Positions 25,265 through 34,273 of a stretch of 64,000 nucleotides of DNA are shown piece by piece (position 1 is the first letter of the stretch; every line of letters begins with the position of its first letter). The notes below the pieces were generated by a model. That model did not search any database. It worked only from the letters and a program-made list of their open reading frames with translations, and had not been told where the DNA came from. The DNA is from Spirochaetota bacterium (GTDB taxonomy: Bacteria > Spirochaetota > Spirochaetia > SPDA01 > JAJSAL01). The position numbers were made by a program, and so were the translations under genes. The stretch is taken from NCBI GenBank assembly GCA_024274705.1, contig JAJSAL010000173.1:19296-83295 (forward strand), written 5' to 3'.

Positions 25265-25858
25265 TTATACAATCAGGTATCTTGGCACTTTCTTTTTGTA
25301 TTGTAAATAAGCATCGCCATGAACTGTATACAAATATTTCTCTTCTTTCAGTATCATTGTATGCACGAAAAAAAATCCCAATACCGAAAGGCCAAGCAGC
25401 ATTAAGTTTTGTAGTATAACCGTATATGCGGCAAACATGAGGATGTATGATGCAAAATATGGATTGCGTGTAAACCGGTATATACCCGAGGTAATTAACT
25501 CGGTTTTCTGATCCTCTATCACCCCGACTCTCCATGAATCCTTGAGAGAAACCAAGGATACACCCGATATAACAAGATTCATGAGAAGAAGGGCTAAGCC
25601 GGTAATCATTGCTGTGAAGCTCTTAATAAATTGAATTTCTCCGAAAGGCCGGTCGAGGAGGCTGAAGGTCATGGCGGCACTTATGAAAAAGGCGAAGTAG
25701 ACGACGGCGGTAATCGCCTCCCTGTTATTTCCGCGTATCCGGTTTCCGGTTTTTCGTCGAAGGATAATATTTTTTGCTACGAACATTCCCTGGAAAACTA
25801 ATTGGTGTATTACTATGATCAGCCAGGTTTCTATCACCTTCGTTTCCTTTTTACACAC
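25265..25858 (-). CDS. Isoprenylcysteine carboxyl methyltransferase-like (ICMT/PEMT) membrane protein
   Basis: 197 residues with four or five hydrophobic segments and the family signature in the C-terminal half: GIYRFTRNPYFASY and, near the end, EEKYLYTVHGDAYLQYKKKV. Bacterial members are SAM-dependent membrane methyltransferases, mostly of unknown substrate. It begins at a GTG. It lies upstream of the exporter genes on the same strand and may be functionally linked, but this is only proximity. Confidence 0.8.
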   Translation of the reverse strand: MCKKETKVIETWLIIVIHQLVFQGMFVAKNIILRRKTGNRIRGNNREAITAVVYFAFFISAAMTFSLLDRPFGEIQFIKSFTAMITGLALLLMNLVISGVSLVSLKDSWRVGVIEDQKTELITSGIYRFTRNPYFASYILMFAAYTVILQNLMLLGLSVLGFFFVHTMILKEEKYLYTVHGDAYLQYKKKVPRYLIV

Positions 25859-25966
25859 ATAACAAGACTGGAGAAGAACTCCATTTTACAGGTACATTTC
25901 TCCTTTACCATTATACCAACTTCGGCAATGGAGTGCAGTGTAATTGTCATCAGGTGGAACGTCTTG

Positions 25967-26386
25967 TTAGAAGTCTTTTGTGTTCATTAGCTTTCTTAGA
26001 AAAGAAACATATTTCCTGTCTTCTGTATTAATATGACCTAACCACCATTCTTTTAAAAATTTTAAAACCATATCTGAGTCCTTATCCCTGTTGGCATTAA
26101 TAGAAAGCTTTTTTGTTTTCCTTACCAACCCCTTATGCAATAGAATGTGCTCTTCGAGAGCAAGATAGCGTACCTCTGCGAGCAGAGCTTCTTCGGTTTC
26201 AAAATGGACAGCCGTATACTGTTCCAGCATAATCATGGTGGGCTTTATTATTTCAGGTCCATGTCCGGATTGTATAAAATAGTATAATGAATTGATAGTT
26301 GAAATAATTCCTCTATGTTGTTCGTCAATTATAGGAATACCAATTTCGTTGGTATCACTCCAAACTATGTACAGGTTATTCTTCAT
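25967..26386 (-). CDS. Bacteriohemerythrin
   Basis: 139 residues with the hemerythrin iron ligands in order: IDEQHRG (His near 24), AVHFETEE (His and Glu near 60-65), LEEHILLHKG (two His near 80-84) and GHINTEDRKY (His and Asp near 119-124). These bind a di-iron centre that takes up O2. In anaerobes such proteins act as oxygen sensors or scavengers. The ATG has an AGGAG site, and the gene appears monocistronic. Confidence 0.93.
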   Translation of the reverse strand: MKNNLYIVWSDTNEIGIPIIDEQHRGIISTINSLYYFIQSGHGPEIIKPTMIMLEQYTAVHFETEEALLAEVRYLALEEHILLHKGLVRKTKKLSINANRDKDSDMVLKFLKEWWLGHINTEDRKYVSFLRKLMNTKDF

Positions 26387-26744
26387 GCCCGTTCTCCTTA
26401 TAAAAGCTCTTCACCACAGAACCGGCCTGCACCAGCTTAGCGGCCGAAGAAGGTGGACAGGGGTAATACCGAATCCCCGGTGTATAACTATTTCCATTCG
26501 ATTTTCCTTCGGACCTGCCGTTCCTTGCAGCCGTACAGTCAGATACAGTAGCTCAGGTTTATCAAATATATCTTCTGTATATTATAAGACATAGAAGACA
26601 CTTTTAATTCAACCTGGTCTTCTATTATATCATACATGTAAAACCCTCGATCTCCTGAAGAGAAACCGCCAGCCCGGATTCGGCAAATCCGCCGGCAGGT
26701 AAGCAGCCGGTATGTGTATCCGTCATCGGGCTTGTCCACTCATG
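26387..26744. other. Gene-free stretch with broken protein-like frames
   Basis: No intact gene is seen in these 358 bases. On the minus strand, protein-like runs occur in different frames without linking up. One 66-codon frame starts GTG at 26739 (DKPDDGYTYRLL) and contains YDIIEDQVELKVSS. Another, downstream, contains FDKPELLYLTVRLQG and ENRMEIVIHRG, offset by one base near 26587. This may be a decayed gene that followed hdrA, but the family is not recognised. The part next to hemerythrin should hold its promoter. No clear terminator is present. Confidence 0.3.
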
Positions 26745-29700
26745 TTATTCCACCGCCGCATCGATGGCTGCCATGATCTGCTTGTGGCTGAAGGTGCTCT
26801 GCTGGGTGGCCTTGTTGGGGCATACCATGGCGCACACACCGCAGCCCTGGCAGAGACTGGCTACCACCCCGGATACGCGTTTGTCTTCTTCTATGACCCG
26901 TGCCCCGTAAGGGCAGTTTTCCACACAGAGTCCGCAGAAACGGCATTGCCTGGGGTTCATGTATGCACGGGTCGATTTTGCAGTGAGTTCCCGGCGGGCA
27001 AGGAGTGCCGCGGCCCGTACAGCAGCGCCTTCGGCCTGGGTAATGCTCTCGAAGATGTGTCTGGGACTGTGGGCAAGACCGGCCATGAATATCCCTGCCC
27101 GGGTAAAATCCATGGGACGCATCTTGGGGTTGGTTTCCCGGAAAAACCCGTCTTCATCTAACGGCAGGTCCATAAACTCAGCAAGACCGGTGTTGTCCCG
27201 GGGTTCGATCCCGGTACTTACAACCACCAGGTCCGCCTGGAGGGTGACCGTCTCCCGGATGATGGGCTCTGTGGTAATGATCCGGATCGGTCCTTCTGCC
27301 GGTTCCTCGAGTTCCGGTTTGTCCGGCAGTTCGTAACGCATGAATACAACTCCCGCTTCCCTGGCTTTCTGGTAGGCTGCTTCCATAAAGCCGTAGGTAC
27401 GCGCTTCCCGGTACAGCACGTAGACGGCGGTTTCCGGTGATATCTCTTTAAGTTTCAGTGCATTTTTTACCGCATGGGAGCAGCACACCCGGCTGCACCA
27501 GGGATGGTGTTCATCCCTGGACCCGACACACTGGATCATGACCACGGTGTTCCATGCGGGGTCCGAGTTTCCCTGTGCAAGGGTTTTTTCCAGATCTTTC
27601 TGGGTCATCACCCGGCTGCTCGAGCCGTAGAGATACTCCGTTGTCGGCGCCCCTTTTCCACCGGTTGCCAGGATGACCGCGCCGTAGGTGTTCGACGTTG
27701 TTTTCCCGCCAGGCCCGGTGAGTTCAGCTGTGAAGTTTCCGACACTGCCGGCGAATCCCGACAGTTCCGTACCCGGATACATTGTCACGTTTTCAGCCTT
27801 GGTTACCTTTTCATGGAGTTCCCGAAGGATGCATTGAATGTCACCCCCATCGATGGTGTAGTACGAGGTCAGCAGGTTGCCCCCCAGACGATCTTCCCGT
27901 TCAACCAGATCCACTGCCACCCCCATATCGCTTAACGCAACAGCAGAAGTCATACCGGTTACGCCGCCGCCGAGGATCAGCACTTTCGGATAAAGCCGGT
28001 AGGTTTCAGTTGAGACAGCTTCGTGATGATATGCCTTAGCTGAAGCTATTTCGATAAGAGACTGGGCTGCCCCGGTAGCCGGATCTCCGGAAAACCCTGA
28101 ATCCCCGGGGCTTTCGATACTGTCCCCCTGGAAGGCCCAGGCAGCGCCTTCCCGTATATTGGCCCGCTCCAGGAGAGAGGGATTGAGTCCTGCGCTTCGC
28201 ATCATGGATGCGAATTCCTTCCCGTGCAGCCTGTGAGTGCACCCTGCCACTACCACCCGGTTGAGTTCCTGTTTCCGGATAATCTCTCTCATGGCAGCAA
28301 GACCTTCGGGTGTACACAGATCATCCAGTACTTCAGTATGACTGACAATGTCGATTTTCCGTGTATAGGCCTCTGCCTTGTCTAAATCTATCGCCTCTGT
28401 CATGGTGTCTCTGCACCTGCAGATGAATACGCCCAGCCTGGGGTCTTCCCCGGTTACATCCCGTTCATCGGATTCAAGGGTTTTTTCGGTTTTGGAAGGG
28501 AGGTTCTCAGGTAGTCCCAGCATCCCTGCGACAGCCGAAGCTGCAGCGGAAGAGTCGGCAATCACTTCGGGAATATCCATGGGCTCGTGGAACGCTCCAC
28601 CGATAAACACCCCGGGACGGGTCGTTCCTCTGGTAGAGAATGGTCCTGTTTTCGCAAACAACCACTGGTTAAGCTCTATACCGGCCGCATGACTTAAAGC
28701 TTCCGCTCCTTTAGGATGGTCCAGTCCCACTGCCAGGACGATCATGTCGAAATCTTCCTGCACGTGTTCACCCTGATCATTTAAGTACTTTACATAGAGA
28801 TCTTTCGTTTTTTCATATTGATACACCGAAGAGACCATGCTCCGCCGGTAGGTAATTCCCGGCTTTGCCATAACGTCATCCATGTAATGCTCGAATCCCT
28901 TACCGAAAGCCCGGATGTCCATAGTAAATACCGTAACTTCCAGGTCAGGGTAGTTCTCTTTGGCCATGGTGATCTGTTTAGCAGTGTACATACAGCAAGC
29001 GGAGGAACAGAATTCGTTTCCCTTCTCCCTGTCCCGTGAGCCTACACAATGGATAAAAGCGATCTTTTCCGGAGTCATCCCATCGGAAGGGCGGGTAAGC
29101 CGGGCCCTGGTACTGCCGGCGATACTGGCCATCCGTTCGAACTGGATACTGGTGAGCACATTGGGATAATGTCCCCATCCGAATTCACTCCGTTTCTCCA
29201 CGTTGAACGGTTCGAACCCGGGAGACAACACCACGGCCCCTACCTGTATATCAGTCTTGATAGTATGCATGTCCAGGTCTATGGCGTTCTCCGGACAAAC
29301 CTCCACGCATTTACCGCACCGTGTGCACACATCCATGTCGATCACAAAGGCATCCGGTACGGCCCGGGAGGGGGGAGGATAGATAGCTTGCTGGAGGGCG
29401 ATACTCCCTTCGAATACGCTTGGGCGGGATTCCGGACAGACTTCCCTGCACTTTCCGCACCGGTTGCATCTTTCTATATCCACATACCGGGGCTTTCGAA
29501 GCACCTTCGCGTTGAATGCACCTGCCTTTCCTTCCAGGGCTTTCAGTTCCGTTAAGGCCAGAATATGAATATTCGGATTCGTGTCTGCTTCAAGGGTAGG
29601 GCAGTACGACGGCTGTTCCGGGAGCATGATGCAGATTCCACAGTAGTTCGTGGAAAAGGTCCTGTCTAAAAGGTGGAAGGAACCGCCGATGCCGGGAGCG

Positions 29701-29825
29701 CTGTCCAGGAGATACACCTGGTATCCCATGCGGGCCAGCAGGTGGGCTGTTCCCATACCGCTTATACCGCTTCCCACCACCAGGACATCCCTGCAGGAAG
29801 GATCGGACAGCCGCGCCAATGACAT
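26745..29825 (-). CDS. hdrA: Double-module HdrA-like protein of Hdr operon 2
   Basis: 1026 residues. The first FAD module (VLVVGSGISGMGTAHLLARM) is at about 14-33, with a variant cysteine signature NYCGICIMLPE at 60-70 and ferredoxin motifs CNRCGKCREVCP and CTRCGKCVEVCP. An HdrA N-terminal domain follows from about 465 (LGVFICRCRDTMTEAID), then a second FAD module (VLILGGGVTGMTSAVAL) and a C-terminal ferredoxin (CRFCGLCVENCP, CQGCGVCAMVCP). The start is the ATG overlapping the hdrB stop (TGATG); an open extension further upstream is an artefact inside hdrB. It shares the double architecture with the 9.4-12.4 kb protein but is clearly divergent. Confidence 0.88.
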   Translation of the reverse strand: MSLARLSDPSCRDVLVVGSGISGMGTAHLLARMGYQVYLLDSAPGIGGSFHLLDRTFSTNYCGICIMLPEQPSYCPTLEADTNPNIHILALTELKALEGKAGAFNAKVLRKPRYVDIERCNRCGKCREVCPESRPSVFEGSIALQQAIYPPPSRAVPDAFVIDMDVCTRCGKCVEVCPENAIDLDMHTIKTDIQVGAVVLSPGFEPFNVEKRSEFGWGHYPNVLTSIQFERMASIAGSTRARLTRPSDGMTPEKIAFIHCVGSRDREKGNEFCSSACCMYTAKQITMAKENYPDLEVTVFTMDIRAFGKGFEHYMDDVMAKPGITYRRSMVSSVYQYEKTKDLYVKYLNDQGEHVQEDFDMIVLAVGLDHPKGAEALSHAAGIELNQWLFAKTGPFSTRGTTRPGVFIGGAFHEPMDIPEVIADSSAAASAVAGMLGLPENLPSKTEKTLESDERDVTGEDPRLGVFICRCRDTMTEAIDLDKAEAYTRKIDIVSHTEVLDDLCTPEGLAAMREIIRKQELNRVVVAGCTHRLHGKEFASMMRSAGLNPSLLERANIREGAAWAFQGDSIESPGDSGFSGDPATGAAQSLIEIASAKAYHHEAVSTETYRLYPKVLILGGGVTGMTSAVALSDMGVAVDLVEREDRLGGNLLTSYYTIDGGDIQCILRELHEKVTKAENVTMYPGTELSGFAGSVGNFTAELTGPGGKTTSNTYGAVILATGGKGAPTTEYLYGSSSRVMTQKDLEKTLAQGNSDPAWNTVVMIQCVGSRDEHHPWCSRVCCSHAVKNALKLKEISPETAVYVLYREARTYGFMEAAYQKAREAGVVFMRYELPDKPELEEPAEGPIRIITTEPIIRETVTLQADLVVVSTGIEPRDNTGLAEFMDLPLDEDGFFRETNPKMRPMDFTRAGIFMAGLAHSPRHIFESITQAEGAAVRAAALLARRELTAKSTRAYMNPRQCRFCGLCVENCPYGARVIEEDKRVSGVVASLCQGCGVCAMVCPNKATQQSTFSHKQIMAAIDAAVE

Positions 29826-30676
29826 CACAGGAGCCCTAAAGACCTTAAGAGCGGCCGGCCGTCGAGCATGTGTTTTTTCAGCCAGTGTTCCACCTCCCTT
29901 ACCGGAGTGCCGAAGGCCAGGCTCATCAGTTCCGTTAGGTAAAAGACAGGGAGGTTTTGACCTGCCTGCCGGCTGTCTATATTTAGATGACACATACCGC
30001 AAATAGTAACCAGGCAGTTTGCCCCGGCCTCTACACTTAAGTCCACCAGTTTGTTGGAGAGGGTGGTTACGATGTCCGACCGGCTCAATACCAGGCTTGC
30101 CCCGCAGCAGTCCACCTTGTGGGACCACTCTTTCACCTCGGCTCCCAGGGCAGCAGTCACGGTGTCCATGACCATCGGGTGTTCCGGATCGTCCCATCCT
30201 GTCAGGGCAGGGGGCCTTAAGAGTACGCAGCCGTAGTATATGACAGGCTTTAACCCTGTAAGAGGTTTGACAACTTTCGACCGAACCGTGTCCAGACTCA
30301 CATCGGTGGTGAGGATATCCAGGAGGTGACGTACCTTCCCTTTGCCGTTGTAGGAGAAGCCGAGGGTTTCCTCCATGTCCTTCCGGAACGCCGGGTCAAC
30401 CCTGAGATGATGGTCCGAGTTCAACACCCTCTGGTAACATCCCGGGCAGGCGATTGCAAGGTCCCGCCTTGCGTCCTGGCTCAAAGCCACGGTTCGTGCA
30501 GAGAGTTCGTTGTTCAATTGAAGACTCAGGCTGTGGGCGGATGTGGCACCGCAGCAGTTCCAGTCTTCCAGTTCGACCAGGTCGACACCCAGGGTTTTGC
30601 ATGCGGCTTCGGTGGAACGGCCGAACTCGTAGGCCGTAGTTTCCGCTGTACAGCCGGGATAGTATGAATACTTCAT
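29825..30676 (-). CDS. hdrB: HdrB-like subunit of Hdr operon 2
   Basis: 283 residues with two CCG motifs (EDWNCCGATSA near residue 40, VDCCGASLVL near 190) and the additional cysteine pairs ACPGCYQR and TICGMCHLN. Together these give the ligands for HdrB noncubane clusters. It should reduce a disulfide using electrons from HdrC. It lies between hdrC and hdrA in the same order as operon 1. Confidence 0.92.
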   Translation of the reverse strand: MKYSYYPGCTAETTAYEFGRSTEAACKTLGVDLVELEDWNCCGATSAHSLSLQLNNELSARTVALSQDARRDLAIACPGCYQRVLNSDHHLRVDPAFRKDMEETLGFSYNGKGKVRHLLDILTTDVSLDTVRSKVVKPLTGLKPVIYYGCVLLRPPALTGWDDPEHPMVMDTVTAALGAEVKEWSHKVDCCGASLVLSRSDIVTTLSNKLVDLSVEAGANCLVTICGMCHLNIDSRQAGQNLPVFYLTELMSLAFGTPVREVEHWLKKHMLDGRPLLRSLGLL

Positions 30677-30690
30677 GAAAAGCTCTCCTC

Positions 30691-31227
30691 CTACACTCCG
30701 GACCGTTGGAACAGCTCTTTTAGCCTGTCCAGGTCCCGGATCTTTTTCCAGAGGTGAAGGGCTTTCCCTTTTGCGAAGAGCTGAAGATTCCAGGCCAGGT
30801 CATTCAGGAGCTTCCCGGGTGTTCGGAGTTTGTATTCCAGCATCATAGAGAGCTCATGGACCCGCCCGAAACGGCGGATAGACTCAACAAAGGACCTGTG
30901 CAGGGCGTACACTTCCTTTTCAGCCGGTGCAACCTGCCCTTCCAGGGCCATTTCTTTAAGGGTGTCCATCACATTGTTGATCCGTATACCGTTAGGACAC
31001 CGGGCCCCGCAGGTTTCACAGCCCACGCAGAGCCAGATAGCTGAACTTTTTAGGACCCGCTCCTTCTGCCCAAGCTGTACCATCTTGATTACCTGGGCTG
31101 GGCCTAAGTCCATTGCATAAGCAGTAGGACATCCAACAGAACATTTCTGACAGTAAAAACAGCCTTTCACGGGCTCTGTGCTCAGTTTTTGAACAGCAGT
31201 GATAAAGGAAGCATCAATGGTTACCAT
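30691..31227 (-). CDS. hdrC: HdrC-like subunit, first gene of Hdr operon 2
   Basis: 178 residues with CFYCQKCSVGCP and CVGCETCGARCP cluster motifs; the C-terminal 60 residues are an extra, mostly helical extension. The first ATG (31227) is preferred. The open frame further upstream runs into the promoter, and the -10 box ends only 8 bases before this ATG. No Shine-Dalgarno sequence is visible, so the mRNA may be leaderless. Confidence 0.88.
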   Translation of the reverse strand: MVTIDASFITAVQKLSTEPVKGCFYCQKCSVGCPTAYAMDLGPAQVIKMVQLGQKERVLKSSAIWLCVGCETCGARCPNGIRINNVMDTLKEMALEGQVAPAEKEVYALHRSFVESIRRFGRVHELSMMLEYKLRTPGKLLNDLAWNLQLFAKGKALHLWKKIRDLDRLKELFQRSGV

Positions 31228-31235
31228 AGGGATGA

Positions 31236-31264
31236 AGTATACTATAATTGTATACAATATGCAA
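31236..31264 (-). promoter_or_regulatory. Promoter of Hdr operon 2 with GntR-type operator
   Basis: Minus strand: TTGCAT (31259-31264), 17-base spacer, TATACT (31236-31241). The palindrome ATTGTATACAAT lies at 31247-31258 inside the spacer. The sequence is almost identical over about 30 bases to the one at 38790-38818. Confidence 0.72.
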
Positions 31265-31338
31265 TTAAAATTTCACCGTATGTTCCGGATACTATTCTCT
31301 TTTCCATGCTGAACTTCCCGGGTATTTGGTGATATTCT

Positions 31339-31995
31339 TCATCTCGGGGTGAAATAAAAGTTTTCCAGGTGCTCCATGGTGAGCCTCTCGGCTTCTTCAC
31401 CGTCGTGACATGCGATTGCGTCGATGATCCGGGGATGGAACGAGAGGTTTTCTATTATCTGTTCCGCCCGGACGTACCCTGAGACCCGTAACAACTGCAC
31501 CTTCACATCGATGCTCTTCATCATGTCGTAGAGGTAGGAGTTCCCGGTTCTCCGGGCCATTTCCAGGTGAAACTCGCTGTGCTTCTCATACACCGCTGCT
31601 TTATCGCCTTTTTCAGCCAGGACAAGACACGCATCCGATATCTTTCTTAGGGACGCTACGTCATTATCCGAAGCGGTCTGAGAAATAAGCCGGGCGGTAA
31701 GGAGCTCCAGCTGCATCCGCACTTCGCCGATTTGCTTCCTGTCTTCCGGTTTCAGCTTCACCACCCGGGCAAAACTCCTGGGAACGATTTCGATGATACC
31801 CACCTGCTGAAGTTTCTGAAGGGCTTCCCGGATGGGCGTCCGGCTTACCTTGAGAGAAGAGGCTATAGACTCCTCGGGAATTTTCTGTCCTGCTGCGAGC
31901 CTTCCTGAAAGGATCATCTTCTTGATGATATCGAAAATCTGGTCCGGCAGTTTCCTTCTATCCATGATATCCCGGTCTAATTCGAACCCTGCCAT
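31339..31995 (-). CDS. GntR family transcriptional regulator (FadR type, FCD domain)
   Basis: 218 residues. The N-terminal winged helix-turn-helix includes LPDQIFDIIKKMILSGRL and the recognition segment VSRTPIREALQKLQQVGI. The all-helical FCD ligand domain has the expected metal/ligand residues (EFHLEMARRTGN and SFHPRIIDAI with HDG). Members bind TnGTnnnACnA-like palindromes and respond to small carboxylates or acyl-CoAs. It is divergent from the AOR gene, and the shared palindrome at four promoters makes it the prime candidate regulator of the Hdr, aldehyde dehydrogenase/methylmalonyl-CoA and AOR operons. The start is set at ATG 31995; the upstream open frame enters the control region. Confidence 0.88.
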   Translation of the reverse strand: MAGFELDRDIMDRRKLPDQIFDIIKKMILSGRLAAGQKIPEESIASSLKVSRTPIREALQKLQQVGIIEIVPRSFARVVKLKPEDRKQIGEVRMQLELLTARLISQTASDNDVASLRKISDACLVLAEKGDKAAVYEKHSEFHLEMARRTGNSYLYDMMKSIDVKVQLLRVSGYVRAEQIIENLSFHPRIIDAIACHDGEEAERLTMEHLENFYFTPR

Positions 31996-32020
31996 GTACG
32001 TGCCGTCCCGTTGTGTATCC

Positions 32021-32060
32021 TTGTGTAATGTGATGCAATAAATGTATACTATATACAATT
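32021..32060. promoter_or_regulatory. GntR/AOR divergent control region with palindromic operator variant
   Basis: Between the regulator and AOR, TGTATA (32043-32048) and TATACA (32052-32057) form a palindrome with a 3-base centre. It includes the GTATAC core seen at the other sites. TTGTGT (32021-32026), 18 bases, and TATACT (32045-32050) can serve as the AOR promoter. This layout suggests autoregulation together with control of AOR. Confidence 0.55.
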
Positions 32061-32080
32061 AATCCGTCAAGGAGGGCCGC

Positions 32081-33820
32081 ATGCACGGCGTTTTTGGTAA
32101 AATTCTTGAGATAGACTGTACCAGGAAGCAATTTCATGAGCAGCCCCTGGATGACAGGGTGTATGAACAGTACATCGGTGGTAAAGGACTTGGTGCATGG
32201 CTGCTGCTACAGAGGAATCCGGAAGGGGTGGATCCACTGTCACCGGATAACCACCTGATTTTTGTCACCGGGCCTGCCTGTGGGTTCGGTATCTGGGGGG
32301 CCAACAGGTATGCGGTGATCACCAAATCTCCCCTTACGGGCGTGTTCTGCGAAGCCTATTCCGGGGGCAAAGCGTTCCTGCAGCTTGCCCGTTCCGGGTA
32401 CGATGCCCTGGTCATCCGGGGAGCCCTGGATTCGTGGCATTATCTGGAGATACGAAACGGCTCCGTAAGGTTTAAAGACGCCGGAACCCTCACGGGAAAA
32501 GACAGTTTTGAAACAGAGAAGATGCTGAGAGAGGAGTATACATCAGAAAAGCCCGCTGTTCTCACCATTGGTCCTGCAGGAGAAAACCTGGTCAAGTTTG
32601 CCTACATCAATAACGACTTCGGAAGATGTGCGGGAAGGGCCGGGACCGGTACTGTGATGGGAAGCAAGAAGATAAAAGCCCTTGTGGTTATCGGGGATAC
32701 GGAGAAAGAGGCCTTCGATCCGGAGGGTTTGAGAGAATACAAACGGTTCCGTCTTGAAAACGGCAGGGATCACAGCAGTACAAAGGCGTACAAAGCCTCG
32801 GGTACTCCCCTCGTAGTAGACATAACCACAAAAGTGGAGGCATTTCCTTCACGGTACTGGTCTGAAGGGACGGTTAAGCACGTGGAAAAGATCAATGCAT
32901 CCGCTCTCCATACTCTGTGCAGGGTGAAGCAGAAATCGTGCCTGTATTGTTTTATCGCCTGTACACGAGGCACCACTGTTACCAGCGGCAGGCACGAGGG
33001 ACTGGAAACTGACGGTCCGGAGTATGAAACAATCAATGCCTTCGGGGGGCTCAATCTTGTTGACGATATCCGGGAAATCGCTTATTTAAACGATCTTTGC
33101 GACCGGCTGGGAGTGGACACCATAACCGCGGGGAACGTCACGGCCTTTGCCGTAGAGGCATCTAAGTCGGGTAAGATTCCGTTTGAAATCGATTACGGTG
33201 ATGTGGACAGGATAGCCGAACTTCTCAAAATGATTGCCTCACGTGAAGGCATTGGGAATCTCCTTGCCGAGGGAGTCCGGACCGCGGCACAGGAACTGGG
33301 CATGGAGGAACGGGCGATCCATGTAAAGGGGCTGGAACCACCGGGATACGACCCCCGGTACCTGCAGGGTATGGGCTTAGGATATGCCGTTTCCGACCGG
33401 GGAGCCTGCCACCTCCGGACCACCTTCTACAAACCGGAACTGGCCGGGCTTATCGACCCGCAGACAAATAAAGGAAAAGCGGAGATGCTCCTGGAGTACG
33501 AGGACCGGCTTGCTATCTATGACACCCTTATCCTCTGCAGGTTTTTCCGGGACATGATCTACTGGGATGAACTGGGTACCATTATCCGGGGAACCATGGG
33601 TCTCGACCTGAAGGAAGGGGATATGAAGCAGATTTCCCGAACCATCGCCCTTACGATCCGGGAGTTCAATGTAAGGGAAGGGATGACCCCTGAGGATGAT
33701 GCCCTCCCTCCCTGGTTTTTTACAAATACCCTGGGAAAGAATAAGTATATTCTCGAAAAAGGCAGGTTTCAGGAACTGGTGGACGACTATTACCGCCTCC
33801 GGGGCTTTTCAGGGAAGTAA
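32081..33820 (+). CDS. aor: Aldehyde:ferredoxin oxidoreductase family, tungsten-pterin enzyme
   Basis: 579 residues, normal for AOR. It interconverts aldehydes and carboxylic acids with ferredoxin using a tungsten bis-pterin centre. The [4Fe-4S] cysteines are CLYCFIAC near residue 288-295 and a fourth in LILCRFF near 487. Pterin-contact regions include the N-terminal YIGGKGLGAWLL and FGRCAGRAGTG. The catalytic-region Glu (PEYETINAFGG) and His (DRGACHLR) are present. The ATG follows GGAGGG. With the co-regulated acylating aldehyde dehydrogenase it could run acyl-CoA to acid, or the reverse, via the aldehyde. Confidence 0.9.
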   Translation: MHGVFGKILEIDCTRKQFHEQPLDDRVYEQYIGGKGLGAWLLLQRNPEGVDPLSPDNHLIFVTGPACGFGIWGANRYAVITKSPLTGVFCEAYSGGKAFLQLARSGYDALVIRGALDSWHYLEIRNGSVRFKDAGTLTGKDSFETEKMLREEYTSEKPAVLTIGPAGENLVKFAYINNDFGRCAGRAGTGTVMGSKKIKALVVIGDTEKEAFDPEGLREYKRFRLENGRDHSSTKAYKASGTPLVVDITTKVEAFPSRYWSEGTVKHVEKINASALHTLCRVKQKSCLYCFIACTRGTTVTSGRHEGLETDGPEYETINAFGGLNLVDDIREIAYLNDLCDRLGVDTITAGNVTAFAVEASKSGKIPFEIDYGDVDRIAELLKMIASREGIGNLLAEGVRTAAQELGMEERAIHVKGLEPPGYDPRYLQGMGLGYAVSDRGACHLRTTFYKPELAGLIDPQTNKGKAEMLLEYEDRLAIYDTLILCRFFRDMIYWDELGTIIRGTMGLDLKEGDMKQISRTIALTIREFNVREGMTPEDDALPPWFFTNTLGKNKYILEKGRFQELVDDYYRLRGFSGK

Positions 33821-33874
33821 TTCTTCCTATTTGTTATCTTCTTTTTTATCGATTACCCATGCTGCCCACGCGTG

Positions 33875-34273
33875 CTACCCTTCGGTCAACTCTGTCAGCA
33901 CCTTTCCCGAAGAAACAGGGTGGAGAAACGCGATTTTATTTCCGTGGCTTCCTTCCCTGGGTGTATCATCGATCATCCGGATGTTGTTCTTCTGTAACCC
34001 CGCGATCTCGTCGATAATATTGTCCGTGTTGAAAGAGAGGTGGTGCAGTCCCGGCCCTTTCTTTGCGATATGTTTCGCTACCGGCCCCTCAGGAGACGTG
34101 GATTCCAGCAGTTCAATTTTCACTTCTCCCACTTTGAACACAGCGATTTTCACTTTCTGATCAGGTATTTCCTCGATTCCTATGAATTCGAGTTTGAGGA
34201 CATCCCGGTAAAAGGGGATGTGTTCGTCCAGTGAGTCAACGGCAATGCCGATGTGATCGATCCTCTTAATCAT
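33875..34273 (-). CDS. mce: Methylmalonyl-CoA epimerase
   Basis: 132 residues of the glyoxalase/VOC fold: RIDHIGIAVDSLDEHI at the start, GLHHLSFNTDN in the middle and KIAFLHPVSSGKVLTEL at the end. Metal-ligand His and Glu positions are retained. It interconverts (R)- and (S)-methylmalonyl-CoA. I chose the ATG at 34273 because AAGGAG lies 10 bases upstream. It overlaps the meaB stop by 8 bp and is the last gene of the operon. Confidence 0.88.
   Translation of the reverse strand: MIKRIDHIGIAVDSLDEHIPFYRDVLKLEFIGIEEIPDQKVKIAVFKVGEVKIELLESTSPEGPVAKHIAKKGPGLHHLSFNTDNIIDEIAGLQKNNIRMIDDTPREGSHGNKIAFLHPVSSGKVLTELTEG

Noticed and set aside
25125..25535. N-terminal extension of the ABC ATPase by about 137 codons
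   Set aside because: The extension has no ABC-domain similarity, overlaps a small ORF with its own ribosome site, and the ATG at 25124 has a good Shine-Dalgarno sequence.
26539..26739. 66-codon ORF after hdrA as a real gene
   Set aside because: Starts at GTG without a convincing site, matches no family I recognise, and adjacent frames look equally protein-like, so it is treated as possible debris only.
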